Of a DNA stretch of 64,000 nucleotides, positions 27,874 to 35,390 are shown piece after piece (the stretch's first letter is position 1; each line of letters opens with the position of its first letter). A model generated the notes under the pieces. The model did not search any database. It was not told where the DNA came from and was given only the letters and a program-made list of their open reading frames with translations. The position numbers and the translations under genes are program-made. This stretch comes from Antarctobacter sediminis (lineage in GTDB: Bacteria > Pseudomonadota > Alphaproteobacteria > Rhodobacterales > Rhodobacteraceae). The stretch spans positions 310,001-374,000 of the forward strand of contig NZ_JAHUZG010000001.1 in the NCBI RefSeq assembly GCF_019218285.1. Direction: 5' to 3'.

Positions 27874-28962
27874 ATGACCACGCTGAAACTGACGAATGTC
27901 CAGAAAACCTATGCCGGCACGGTTAACGTGCTCAACGACATCAATCTGGACATTGCCGAGGGCGAATTGATCGTCTTTGTCGGTCCGTCCGGCTGCGGCA
28001 AGTCCACGCTGTTACGGATGATCGCGGGGCTGGAAAAGATCACCGGCGGTACGCTGGAAATCGACGGGCAGGTCGTCAATGACGTGCCCCCGGCGCAGCG
28101 TGGTATCGCCATGGTTTTCCAAAGCTACGCGCTGTACCCGCATATGACCGTGCGCGAAAACATGAGCTTTGCCCTGAAACTGGCCAAGAAATCCTCGCAA
28201 GAGATCGAAGAGGCGGTGAACCGCGCGGCAAGGATGTTGCAGTTGGAACCCTACCTTGATCGTCTGCCCAAGGCCCTTTCGGGCGGGCAGCGCCAGCGGG
28301 TCGCCATCGGCCGGTCCATCGTGCGCGACCCCAAGGTCTATCTTTTCGATGAGCCGCTCTCGAACCTCGACGCGGCGCTGCGGGTTGCCACCCGGATCGA
28401 GATTGCTCAGCTGAAAGAGCAGATGCCTGACCGAACGATGATCTATGTGACCCATGATCAGGTGGAGGCGATGACGCTGGCCAGCCGGATCGTGGTGCTG
28501 GCTAACAAAGGGATTGCGCAGGTCGGGTCGCCGCTGGAATTGTACGAGCGGCCCAACAGCGAATTTGTCGCCCAGTTCATTGGCTCGCCTTCGATGAACC
28601 TCCTGCCCGGAGAGGTCGTGGGGACGGGTACGCAAACCACGGTCAAACTGGCCGGGGGCGGAACAGCCATATCAGACTATCCGACAACCGACGCGGACAT
28701 GGGGCTGGCGGTGAATGTGGGCATTCGTCCCGAGGATTTCGTCGCGGCCGACAGCGGCGAGGCCTTCAGCGGTATGGTCGATATCGTCGAGGCCTTGGGC
28801 GAGGTGACGCTGCTGTATTTCAAACACGCTGAGGGTGTCGAGCCGGTGATCGCCAAGCTGCCGGGCATCCACGAAGACATGCGCGGCAAGACCGTTGCCC
28901 TGACGGCGGCGCCGGAGAAGGTTCACCTTTTCGCCGGAGGAGTCTCGCTGCTGTATCGCTAA
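27874..28962 (+). CDS. aglK: Alpha-glucoside ABC transporter ATPase
   Basis: A 362-residue MalK-like ATPase. Walker A GPSGCGKST (37-45), Q-loop VFQSYALYPH, signature LSGGQ (135-139), Walker B VYLFDEP (155-161) and the switch His in VTHDQVEA. The C-terminal regulatory TOBE/OB region (VNVGIRPEDF) is present. GGGGGGAGAA precedes the ATG at 27874, about 17 bases after the aglA stop. Last gene of the operon. Confidence 0.95.
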   Translation: MTTLKLTNVQKTYAGTVNVLNDINLDIAEGELIVFVGPSGCGKSTLLRMIAGLEKITGGTLEIDGQVVNDVPPAQRGIAMVFQSYALYPHMTVRENMSFALKLAKKSSQEIEEAVNRAARMLQLEPYLDRLPKALSGGQRQRVAIGRSIVRDPKVYLFDEPLSNLDAALRVATRIEIAQLKEQMPDRTMIYVTHDQVEAMTLASRIVVLANKGIAQVGSPLELYERPNSEFVAQFIGSPSMNLLPGEVVGTGTQTTVKLAGGGTAISDYPTTDADMGLAVNVGIRPEDFVAADSGEAFSGMVDIVEALGEVTLLYFKHAEGVEPVIAKLPGIHEDMRGKTVALTAAPEKVHLFAGGVSLLYR

Positions 28963-29062
28963 GCGGGTGTCGGGCTGGCCTTTGGGGCGGCGTGTGTCGC
29001 TGCCGGTCAGGAGTATGAAGCGGCATCCCGCCACGAAAGAGCCGTAAGATTTTCGGCCAAGG

Positions 29063-29088
29063 GGCGGGTTTGCCTGATAAAACCCGCC
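29063..29088 (+). terminator. Hairpin after aglK
   Basis: A 9-base-pair stem GGCGGGTTT / AAACCCGCC with an 8-base loop. There is no T-run after it, so termination is uncertain; it could instead stabilise the agl mRNA 3' end. Confidence 0.3.
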
Positions 29089-29150
29089 AATGAGGCTTGA
29101 TTTCGAAAAATTTGCGTTGCATTCGTGTCGTGGCTGGATAATTTGCGGCC

Positions 29151-29603
29151 ATGGATGAGATTGACCGCAAAATAATCGACCTTCTTTCGGCGGATGCCCG
29201 ACGTTCGCTTGCGGACATCGGTGGCCACGTCGCTTTGTCGCCTTCAAGCGTCAACGACAGGATCCGTCGTCTGACCGCCTCTGGTGCAATCCGGCGATTT
29301 ACCGTCGAGGTTGACCCGACCGCGGTGGAGATGGACACCCTTGTCTTTGTCTGGGTGGCGTTGCGTGAAGATGCCGATGAGGGCGGGTTTCGCGATTTTG
29401 CGGCGCGCCATACCGCGATCCTCGAATGCCATCACGTGACCGGCAGCTGGGCCTATATGGTCAAGCTCCGCGTGCGTGCCATGCCTGAGGTCGAGTCTTT
29501 CCTCGCAGAACTGAAGGCCAATAAATTCCTTGGCCGCAGCGAAACGGTGATCGTTCTTTCCTCTCCGGTGGCGGACAGGCTTGTGCAGAAGGGGGCTGGC
29601 TGA
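29151..29603 (+). CDS. Lrp/AsnC-family transcriptional regulator
   Basis: A 150-residue Lrp/AsnC protein with the N-terminal HTH (DRKIIDLLSADARRSLADIG, LSPSSVNDRIRRLTASG) and a C-terminal RAM-type ligand domain (VTGSWAYMVKLRV). The stop overlaps the ATG of the LysE-family exporter by one base (TGATG), so the two are translationally coupled and the regulator probably controls export of an amino acid. The ATG is preceded by GATAAT only 8 bases away and by no SD, suggesting a leaderless message. Confidence 0.92.
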   Translation: MDEIDRKIIDLLSADARRSLADIGGHVALSPSSVNDRIRRLTASGAIRRFTVEVDPTAVEMDTLVFVWVALREDADEGGFRDFAARHTAILECHHVTGSWAYMVKLRVRAMPEVESFLAELKANKFLGRSETVIVLSSPVADRLVQKGAG

Positions 29604-30217
29604 TGGAATTCTGGTTGTTTGTCAAAAGCCTGTTTTTGGGCCTTGCCATCGCCGCGCCGCTTGGACCGATCGGGGCGCTTTGCGTCAACCGGACGCTGGA
29701 ACGTGGCTTTGCCGCCGGTGTCGCCGGTGGGTTGGGTACTGCGCTCGCGGATGGTGTCTACGCGGCCCTTGCGGCCTTTGGCTTTGCAGCGTTTTCCTAT
29801 GGACTCGGCCTGATCGACACGCCGCTGCGGCTGATCGGGGGGGCTTTCATGCTGTGGCTTGGCTGGAAAAGCATGGTGCCCAAGCCGACCGGCGCGGCGG
29901 CGGAAGTGTCCGCCCGGCATCTGTTGGGCACTGCTGCGGCGACTTTTTTGCTGACGATCACCAACCCGATGACGATCCTGTCTTTTGCCGCGATCTTTGC
30001 GGGGCTTGGCCTGGCCACTGCCAGCGGGACTAGCGGGGCGGGGATGGTTGTGGGCGGGGTCTTTTTCGGGTCGATGCTGTGGTGGTGCCTGCTGAGCGGC
30101 GGTGTGGCCCTTGCCCGGCATCGACTGCCCGGGTGGTTCGCGACATGGATTTCGCGCCTGTCCGGGGTCTTGCTGATTGGATTTGGCGGTTGGGCGGTGA
30201 TCTCGGCTTTTGCCTGA
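29603..30217 (+). CDS. LysE/RhtB-family amino-acid exporter
   Basis: A 204-residue LysE-type transporter with about six hydrophobic segments. The characteristic N-terminal GLAIAAPLGPIGALCVNRTLERGFAAG region and TFLLTITNPMTILSF in the middle are present. It probably exports an amino acid under control of the overlapping AsnC-type regulator. Its substrate cannot be read from sequence. Confidence 0.9.
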   Translation: MEFWLFVKSLFLGLAIAAPLGPIGALCVNRTLERGFAAGVAGGLGTALADGVYAALAAFGFAAFSYGLGLIDTPLRLIGGAFMLWLGWKSMVPKPTGAAAEVSARHLLGTAAATFLLTITNPMTILSFAAIFAGLGLATASGTSGAGMVVGGVFFGSMLWWCLLSGGVALARHRLPGWFATWISRLSGVLLIGFGGWAVISAFA

Positions 30218-30259
30218 GCGGCATGCCCCGCGACCGGACTTGCGGATGATGTCGGGACA

Positions 30260-31156
30260 TCAGATCGAGGCGCAGACCTCGGTGATCACATCGCGAAGCC
30301 AGCGGTGCCCGGGATCACTGCGGTGCCGTGGGTGCCAAGCCACCTGCATGGGGAACTGGCCAAGGTCGACGGGCGGCGGCAAAAGCCGAAAGGCCGGATC
30401 GTTTTCATAGATCCGCGCAATTCGTGTGGGCAGCGTTACCAATCCGCCAATTTCCGCGACCGCCAAAGGCGCGGCAAGGAAATGCGATACGGTCAGGGCA
30501 ACATGGCGTGTCAGGCCCGCCGTCCCAAGCGTATGGCCCAGCCCAGTTCGCCATTTTCCGGGCGGCGAGACCACGACATGCGGCAGGCTTTCATATTGTT
30601 CTTTCGTCACCGAATGCTGGCCGGGCAGGTCATCCTTGCGCAGAAGGCACAGAAAGCCATCCTCCATCAGCGGGGAGATCACAAGGCTGTCGGGCGCGTT
30701 GTCAAACCGCCCAAGCGCGATGTTCAGATCACCTGCCGCCAATGCCTTTGTGTCCAGATCCGGCCCAAGCGGTTCGACGACAAGGCTTATCCCTGGCGCG
30801 TCGGTTGTGACGCGCGCCATCAGCGAGGGGATTACCACGCATTCGAAATAGGCGCTTGCCGCAATGCGAAAGCTGCGGCGCGCGGAGGCCGGGTCAAAGC
30901 TTGGCCGGTCCTCAAAGACATGCCGGAGCCTGTCCAGCGCTTCAGAGACCTCCGGTGCCATGGCGCGCGCCTTTTCCGTCGGCACAACACCATAGCGCGC
31001 ACGCAGGAAAAGCTCGTCGTCAAAGGCTGCCCGCAGCCGCGAAAGGGCCGCGCTGACCGCTGATTGCGACAGGCCCAGTCGGTTGGCTGCCGCGGTCACG
31101 TTCTGTTCTTGCATGATGGCATCAAAGACGGCCAGCAGGTTCAGATCGTATTTCAT
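30260..31156 (-). CDS. LysR-type transcriptional regulator
   Basis: A 298-residue LysR regulator with the HTH in MKYDLNLLAVFDAIMQEQNV / LGLSQSAVSAALSRLR and the NodD/PnbR-like effector domain. The start at 31156 is the canonical MKYDLNLL; the in-frame extension to 31267 runs through the divergent gene's promoter. It is divergent from the monooxygenase-dehydrogenase pair. The 98-base shared region has two palindromes, GAAATCGATTTC (31166-31177) and ATCAA-TTTC-TTGAT (31191-31204). Confidence 0.9.
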   Translation of the reverse strand: MKYDLNLLAVFDAIMQEQNVTAAANRLGLSQSAVSAALSRLRAAFDDELFLRARYGVVPTEKARAMAPEVSEALDRLRHVFEDRPSFDPASARRSFRIAASAYFECVVIPSLMARVTTDAPGISLVVEPLGPDLDTKALAAGDLNIALGRFDNAPDSLVISPLMEDGFLCLLRKDDLPGQHSVTKEQYESLPHVVVSPPGKWRTGLGHTLGTAGLTRHVALTVSHFLAAPLAVAEIGGLVTLPTRIARIYENDPAFRLLPPPVDLGQFPMQVAWHPRHRSDPGHRWLRDVITEVCASI

Positions 31157-31165
31157 GATCCCCTC

Positions 31166-31204
31166 GAAATCGATTTCTGAATGCCAGTCAATCAATTTCT
31201 TGAT
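31166..31204. promoter_or_regulatory. Palindromes in the divergent LysR/monooxygenase promoter
   Basis: GAAATCGATTTC (perfect, 31166-31177) and ATCAA-TTTC-TTGAT (31191-31204). They are candidate sites for the adjacent LysR regulator. Confidence 0.35.
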
Positions 31205-31254
31205 GAACTTGCCAAGACCTAAGTGAGCCTCAGCACAGACAAGAGGACTCGTCG

Positions 31255-31551
31255 ATGGACCAAACACTGAAAATCGTTGCCCGGATGGTGGCGGCCCCCG
31301 GACAGGCGGACGGCCTTGCAGACCATATGAAACAGCTGGTCGAGGACACCCGGAAAGAACCCGGCTGCCTTCGGTACGATCTGCTTCGCGGCACGGACAA
31401 TCCCGACATCCTGATCTTTGTCGAGGAATGGGAAAACCGGGATTTGTGGCAGGCCCACATGGCCGGAGAGGCTATTCGGGCGTTTAACGCACGCATCGGG
31501 AACGGGGCCTTTGCGGCCGGAGAAGTTCACCCGCTGCAACAGATTTCTTGA
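31255..31551 (+). CDS. Antibiotic-biosynthesis-monooxygenase (ABM) domain protein
   Basis: A 98-residue single ABM-domain protein of the dimeric ferredoxin-like alpha+beta barrel class (VARMVAAPGQADGLADHM; EPGCLRYDLLRG; FVEEWENRDLWQAHM). Members include quinol monooxygenases such as YgiN. It needs no cofactor motif. It is 25 bases upstream of the Gfo/Idh/MocA gene, and the pair is divergent from a LysR regulator, so a small inducible catabolic or detoxification unit is likely. Confidence 0.85.
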   Translation: MDQTLKIVARMVAAPGQADGLADHMKQLVEDTRKEPGCLRYDLLRGTDNPDILIFVEEWENRDLWQAHMAGEAIRAFNARIGNGAFAAGEVHPLQQIS

Positions 31552-31576
31552 ACGTATTCAAACAGGAAAAACACCT

Positions 31577-32626
31577 ATGTCTGACCTTGGATTTGGTGTC
31601 GTGGGCACCGGTTTCATCGCGGGTATCGTCGCCAATGCGATCATCGCCGCGAAAGGCGTGAAACTCAGCGCCGTGTCGAGCCGCAAAATTGACAATGCCC
31701 GTGCCTTTGTCTCCGAACGGCCCGGAGCCGCGGCGGTCGAAGGGATTGACGCGCTCTTGGCCCGCGATGATGTGGGGGCCGTCTATGTGGCGACACCTAC
31801 CGCGGCAAAAGAGGCCGTCGCCCTGTCGGCAATAGCGGCAGGCAAACATGTGCTTGTGGACAAGCCGCTGCTGGACGCGGACTCGGTCCGGCGCATGACC
31901 GAAGCGGCCTCGGCCAAGGGCGTTCTGTTCATGGATGCCACGCATTTCGTCCACCACCCCAGAACAGAGGCCATCCTTGCGGGCGCGTCCGAGAAGATCG
32001 GACAGCCCAAATCGCTGCATACGACCTTTTATTTCCCCTTCGACGATCGCGAAAACATCCGCTTTGATCTTTCGCAGGAACCGATGGGGGCGGTGGGCGA
32101 CATGGCGTGGTATTCCATGCGCGCGGTTGTCGAATATCTGCACCCGGAGGGCGCGCTGAGCAAAGTGGCCGTTGTGCCTGAGTTCGATCCGACGACCGGG
32201 GCCGTGATCCGGGTTTCGGGGCTGGTTGGGTTTGAGAGCGGCGAAGCCGCGACCTTTGACGTGGGCTATACGGCCGGAACCGCAATCATGGATCTTGGTC
32301 TTTTGGGCACAGGCGGCATGATTTCGATGGATGACTTTGTGCTCGACTGGAACAACAGCTTTGCGTTCAACAATGCAGAGATCCCCGCCGGCTACACGTA
32401 TCGCAGCGGCATGGCGGATCGCAGTGCCTTTGCGTTCGTGGAAACGCCAGCGGAAGCCAGTCAGGACAGCCTGATGATCCAGCATTTCGCCGAGGTCGCC
32501 TCAGCCGGTGACAGGACTGCCTATGCCGCCAGCGCCAAGGCAAGTCTGGCGACGCAGAGGCTGTTGGATGCGGTTTGGCGGGCCTGTCAGACCGGGGCGG
32601 ACGCCAAGGTGCCAGCACAAAAATGA
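31577..32626 (+). CDS. Gfo/Idh/MocA-family oxidoreductase
   Basis: A 349-residue NAD(P)-dependent dehydrogenase. The N-terminal Rossmann motif is GVVGTGFIAG, followed by YVATPTAAKEAVALSAIAAGKHVLVDKPL, which supplies the conserved KP lysine. The C-terminal alpha/beta domain begins near the MDATHFVHHP segment. Substrates in this family are sugars, inositols or dihydrodiols; none can be assigned. ATG 31577 has a weak SD (AGGAAAAA). The frame upstream overlaps the ABM gene and was discarded. Confidence 0.9.
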   Translation: MSDLGFGVVGTGFIAGIVANAIIAAKGVKLSAVSSRKIDNARAFVSERPGAAAVEGIDALLARDDVGAVYVATPTAAKEAVALSAIAAGKHVLVDKPLLDADSVRRMTEAASAKGVLFMDATHFVHHPRTEAILAGASEKIGQPKSLHTTFYFPFDDRENIRFDLSQEPMGAVGDMAWYSMRAVVEYLHPEGALSKVAVVPEFDPTTGAVIRVSGLVGFESGEAATFDVGYTAGTAIMDLGLLGTGGMISMDDFVLDWNNSFAFNNAEIPAGYTYRSGMADRSAFAFVETPAEASQDSLMIQHFAEVASAGDRTAYAASAKASLATQRLLDAVWRACQTGADAKVPAQK

Positions 32627-32661
32627 TGCGGCAGATGGTGCCGAACATGCCGCAAAAAAGC

Positions 32662-32686
32662 AAAGGCCCCCTTGGCGGGGGCCTTT
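32662..32686. terminator. Bidirectional terminator
   Basis: AAAGGCCCCC-TTGGC-GGGGGCCTTT, a perfect 10-base-pair stem flanked by A- and T-rich bases (CAAAAAAGC on the left), lies between two convergent genes and can serve both. Confidence 0.75.
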
Positions 32687-32707
32687 CCGTTTGTCCTGAA
32701 CCGGTGG

Positions 32708-35164
32708 TCATTCCGGTTCGTAGGTCAGCTCAATCGGCTTGCGGAAGATCACGCGATTGCCTTGTCCGATGACGTAGCGCAGTTCGTATTTGCCCGGACC
32801 TTCTGGCATCTTCAGCACCATCGGACTGTCTTCGCCGGTGTATTTATACAGGCTGTGCTTGTTGTCCGGCTCTCCGACGCGGGCAAGGCTGATGTAGTCG
32901 CCCTTGAAATCCGGGCCATCCCAGTTCAGCCCCAGCACGCCGCCAGCCGGGACCTTGTCCGGGGCATCAATGCTGGCCTCGACTTCGGTCAGCGTGATCT
33001 GACGCGTCCCGATCACGCTGGCGCCCTTGCTGGCGGCGACGTAGCGCAGTTCGTAGGTGCCGGGCTCGTTGGGCAGCCGCAGCAACAGTGGCGTCCCTTC
33101 GCGGGTGTAGGTGTAGTGGATGTACTTGTTTTCGGGCATTCCCGGTTCCGCGACCGAGATGTAGTCCGGCTGATAGCCGGGACCGTCCCATTCCACGAGG
33201 ATCGACGCCCCTGCGCGGGCTTGCTCGGGCGCGGTCAGCGAGGCGCTGACCTCTGTCACCTCGATCGGTTTGGTGACCACCACGGTGTTGCGCTGGCCCA
33301 GTGTATAGCGCAGTTCATAGGTGCCCGGTTCCGCCGGCATCGTCACTTGCAGCGGTGAACCTTCGCGGGTGTAGGTGTAGCTGATATAGCGCTCACCCGG
33401 AATGCCGACGGCGATATAGTCGCCCTGATAGTCCGGTCCGGTCCATTCTACCGTCAGCGGCGCACCGGCGGCGGCAGTGTCCGGGGCCGCCAGCGTGGCG
33501 GCCACATCCGTCACCGTGACCCGGCGCGAGGCCATCAACGTGTTGCGTTGACCAAGGAAGTAGCGCAGTTCGTATTCGCCCGGTTCGGTCGGCATGACCA
33601 CGTTCAGCGGGGATCCTTCGCGGGTGTAGGTATAGTTGATATAGCCTTTCTCACCCAGTTTCTGCACGCCGATGTAATCGCCTTGATAATCCGGTCCCTG
33701 CCAGGTGACCGGCAATGGGGCGCCGGCCATTGCCGCCTCATCCGCGTCCAGCGTGATGTCCACGGCGGTAACGGTGATGGGCCGAGACGCCATTGGCGTA
33801 TTGCGCTGTCCAAGGAAATAACGCAGTTCGTATTCGCCGGGTTCGGGCGGCATGACCACGTTCAGGGGCGAACCTTCACGGGTGTAGGTGTAGTTGATAT
33901 AGCCCTTTTCCCCGCGCTTCTGAACGCCGATGTAATCGCCCTGATAGTTCGGGCCATCCCAGCTTACCGGCACCGGCGCACCGGCGATCACCGTGTCGTC
34001 AGCGTCCAGTGTGATGTCCAGCGGCGTGACGGTAATCGCCTGTTTCGCCAAGGTCTTGCGTCCGTCCGAGAGGATGTAGCGCAGTTCGTATTCGCCCGGT
34101 TCCGGCGGCATGACCAGCCCGGCGGGGTTCGCCTCGCGGGTGTAGACGTAATTCACATAGCCGTTGTCATCTGGTTTCGAGATGGCAATGTAATCGCCCT
34201 GAGCGTTCGGGCCCTCCCATGCAATCGGGACGGTGGCCCCGGCCACGGCGCTGCCCGGTCCGCTGACCGATGCATCGGGCAGGGAGCTGGGCAGGATCAG
34301 CGTAACCGTCTGATCGCCGTCGACCACGTCAAAGGTCTTTTCCACGCTGGCCTCGTCGCTGGGGCGCAGCACTGAAACCGTGTAGGTGCCAGCCGTTAGA
34401 TCGACGTCCAGATTAGGGACGCGCTGAAAGTCGACGATCAGCTCGTCGCCGCGGCGCAAGTCCCAGACCAGTGGGGTCTCGATGGCACCGCCATCCGGCC
34501 CGTCCTGCGCCACAAAGCGCGTGCCGTAGGTTGCGGCGGGTTGCGCCTGTGTCACCTCGGTCAGGGCCTGCCCCAGTTCGCTGGCGTTGGCCGCCAGCAG
34601 GAATTGCCCGCCGGTTTCATCGGCAAGGCATTGCATCTGGCGGCGCGCCTCGGGGTCATCCACGTCAAATCCTACCACGTGAACGGTCAGGTCCACGCCG
34701 GCCTGTTCCAGCGCACGGGCCGCGGCACAGGGGTCGGGGTTGCAGGTTTCCACCCCGTCCGAAACAAGGATCACGGTGGCCGGTTCCTCGGTGTATTTCA
34801 ACGCTTTGGCGGCCACGATCACTGCATCGGTCATAGGCGTCTTGCCGCGCGGGCGCAGCTTGTTGACGGCGGCGGCGATGTCGCCACGGCTTGCAGCACC
34901 GGGCGCGATCAGCGTTTCGATATCGGTGCAATCGCCCTTGGTCCGATGGCCGTAGGCGGTCAGCCCGATGGTCTGGGTGTCGGGCAGGGTGCGCAGCAAA
35001 TCGCCGACGACCCCCTGCGCGATCTCGATCTTGGTCAATCCGTCGATCTGCCCCCACATGGAGCCGGAAGCATCGAGCACGAGAATGGATTGACTGCTCT
35101 CTTGCGCCACGGCGAGGCCGGGCAGAAGAGAAAGCGCCAGCGCGGCGCGGCGAAACCGGGTCAT
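32708..35164 (-). CDS. vWA-domain exported protein with six tandem beta-domain repeats
   Basis: An 818-residue secreted protein. Signal peptide to about residue 20 (LSLLPGLAVA). Residues 26-205 form a von Willebrand A domain with a full MIDAS (DASGS at 31-35, Thr112, Asp136 in VSDG). After a beta-rich linker (210-295) come six consecutive repeats of about 86 residues starting near 298, 384, 470, 556, 642 and 730. Each has AG-x-V-W-x-GP, QGDYI, YxYTRE.sP and a PGxYELRY block. Repeats two and three are nearly identical. It is probably a periplasmic or surface adhesion or calcium-binding protein; no partner gene is adjacent. Confidence 0.85.
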   Translation of the reverse strand: MTRFRRAALALSLLPGLAVAQESSQSILVLDASGSMWGQIDGLTKIEIAQGVVGDLLRTLPDTQTIGLTAYGHRTKGDCTDIETLIAPGAASRGDIAAAVNKLRPRGKTPMTDAVIVAAKALKYTEEPATVILVSDGVETCNPDPCAAARALEQAGVDLTVHVVGFDVDDPEARRQMQCLADETGGQFLLAANASELGQALTEVTQAQPAATYGTRFVAQDGPDGGAIETPLVWDLRRGDELIVDFQRVPNLDVDLTAGTYTVSVLRPSDEASVEKTFDVVDGDQTVTLILPSSLPDASVSGPGSAVAGATVPIAWEGPNAQGDYIAISKPDDNGYVNYVYTREANPAGLVMPPEPGEYELRYILSDGRKTLAKQAITVTPLDITLDADDTVIAGAPVPVSWDGPNYQGDYIGVQKRGEKGYINYTYTREGSPLNVVMPPEPGEYELRYFLGQRNTPMASRPITVTAVDITLDADEAAMAGAPLPVTWQGPDYQGDYIGVQKLGEKGYINYTYTREGSPLNVVMPTEPGEYELRYFLGQRNTLMASRRVTVTDVAATLAAPDTAAAGAPLTVEWTGPDYQGDYIAVGIPGERYISYTYTREGSPLQVTMPAEPGTYELRYTLGQRNTVVVTKPIEVTEVSASLTAPEQARAGASILVEWDGPGYQPDYISVAEPGMPENKYIHYTYTREGTPLLLRLPNEPGTYELRYVAASKGASVIGTRQITLTEVEASIDAPDKVPAGGVLGLNWDGPDFKGDYISLARVGEPDNKHSLYKYTGEDSPMVLKMPEGPGKYELRYVIGQGNRVIFRKPIELTYEPE

Positions 35165-35305
35165 GGAAATCCCCCTTTGGCGGTAATGCCCATATCCTGC
35201 ACCGGGGCACCGGATCGGGGCAAGGACGGGTTTACCCGACTCGCGCCTGACCCTTGCAGAGTGCTTTTGCCTTTCCTACCTGCACATTCCTGCCTGTCGT
35301 CGTAT

Positions 35306-35320
35306 GTTCACACTTCGTTC
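35306..35320 (+). promoter_or_regulatory. LexA (SOS) box of uvrA
   Basis: GTTCACACTTCGTTC fits the alphaproteobacterial LexA operator GTTC-N7-GTTC exactly, 71 bases upstream of the uvrA start. Confidence 0.8.
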
Positions 35321-35390
35321 ACGTTTTTCGATTGGCCATGGCAGGGAATCCGATTATGTCTAGGCGGGTCCGAAGGCCCGGGGGTGCGTG

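Noticed and set aside
33500-34015. Nearly identical DNA segments as a mobile or satellite repeat
   Set aside because: They are tandem in-frame domains of one coding sequence, not a mobile repeat.
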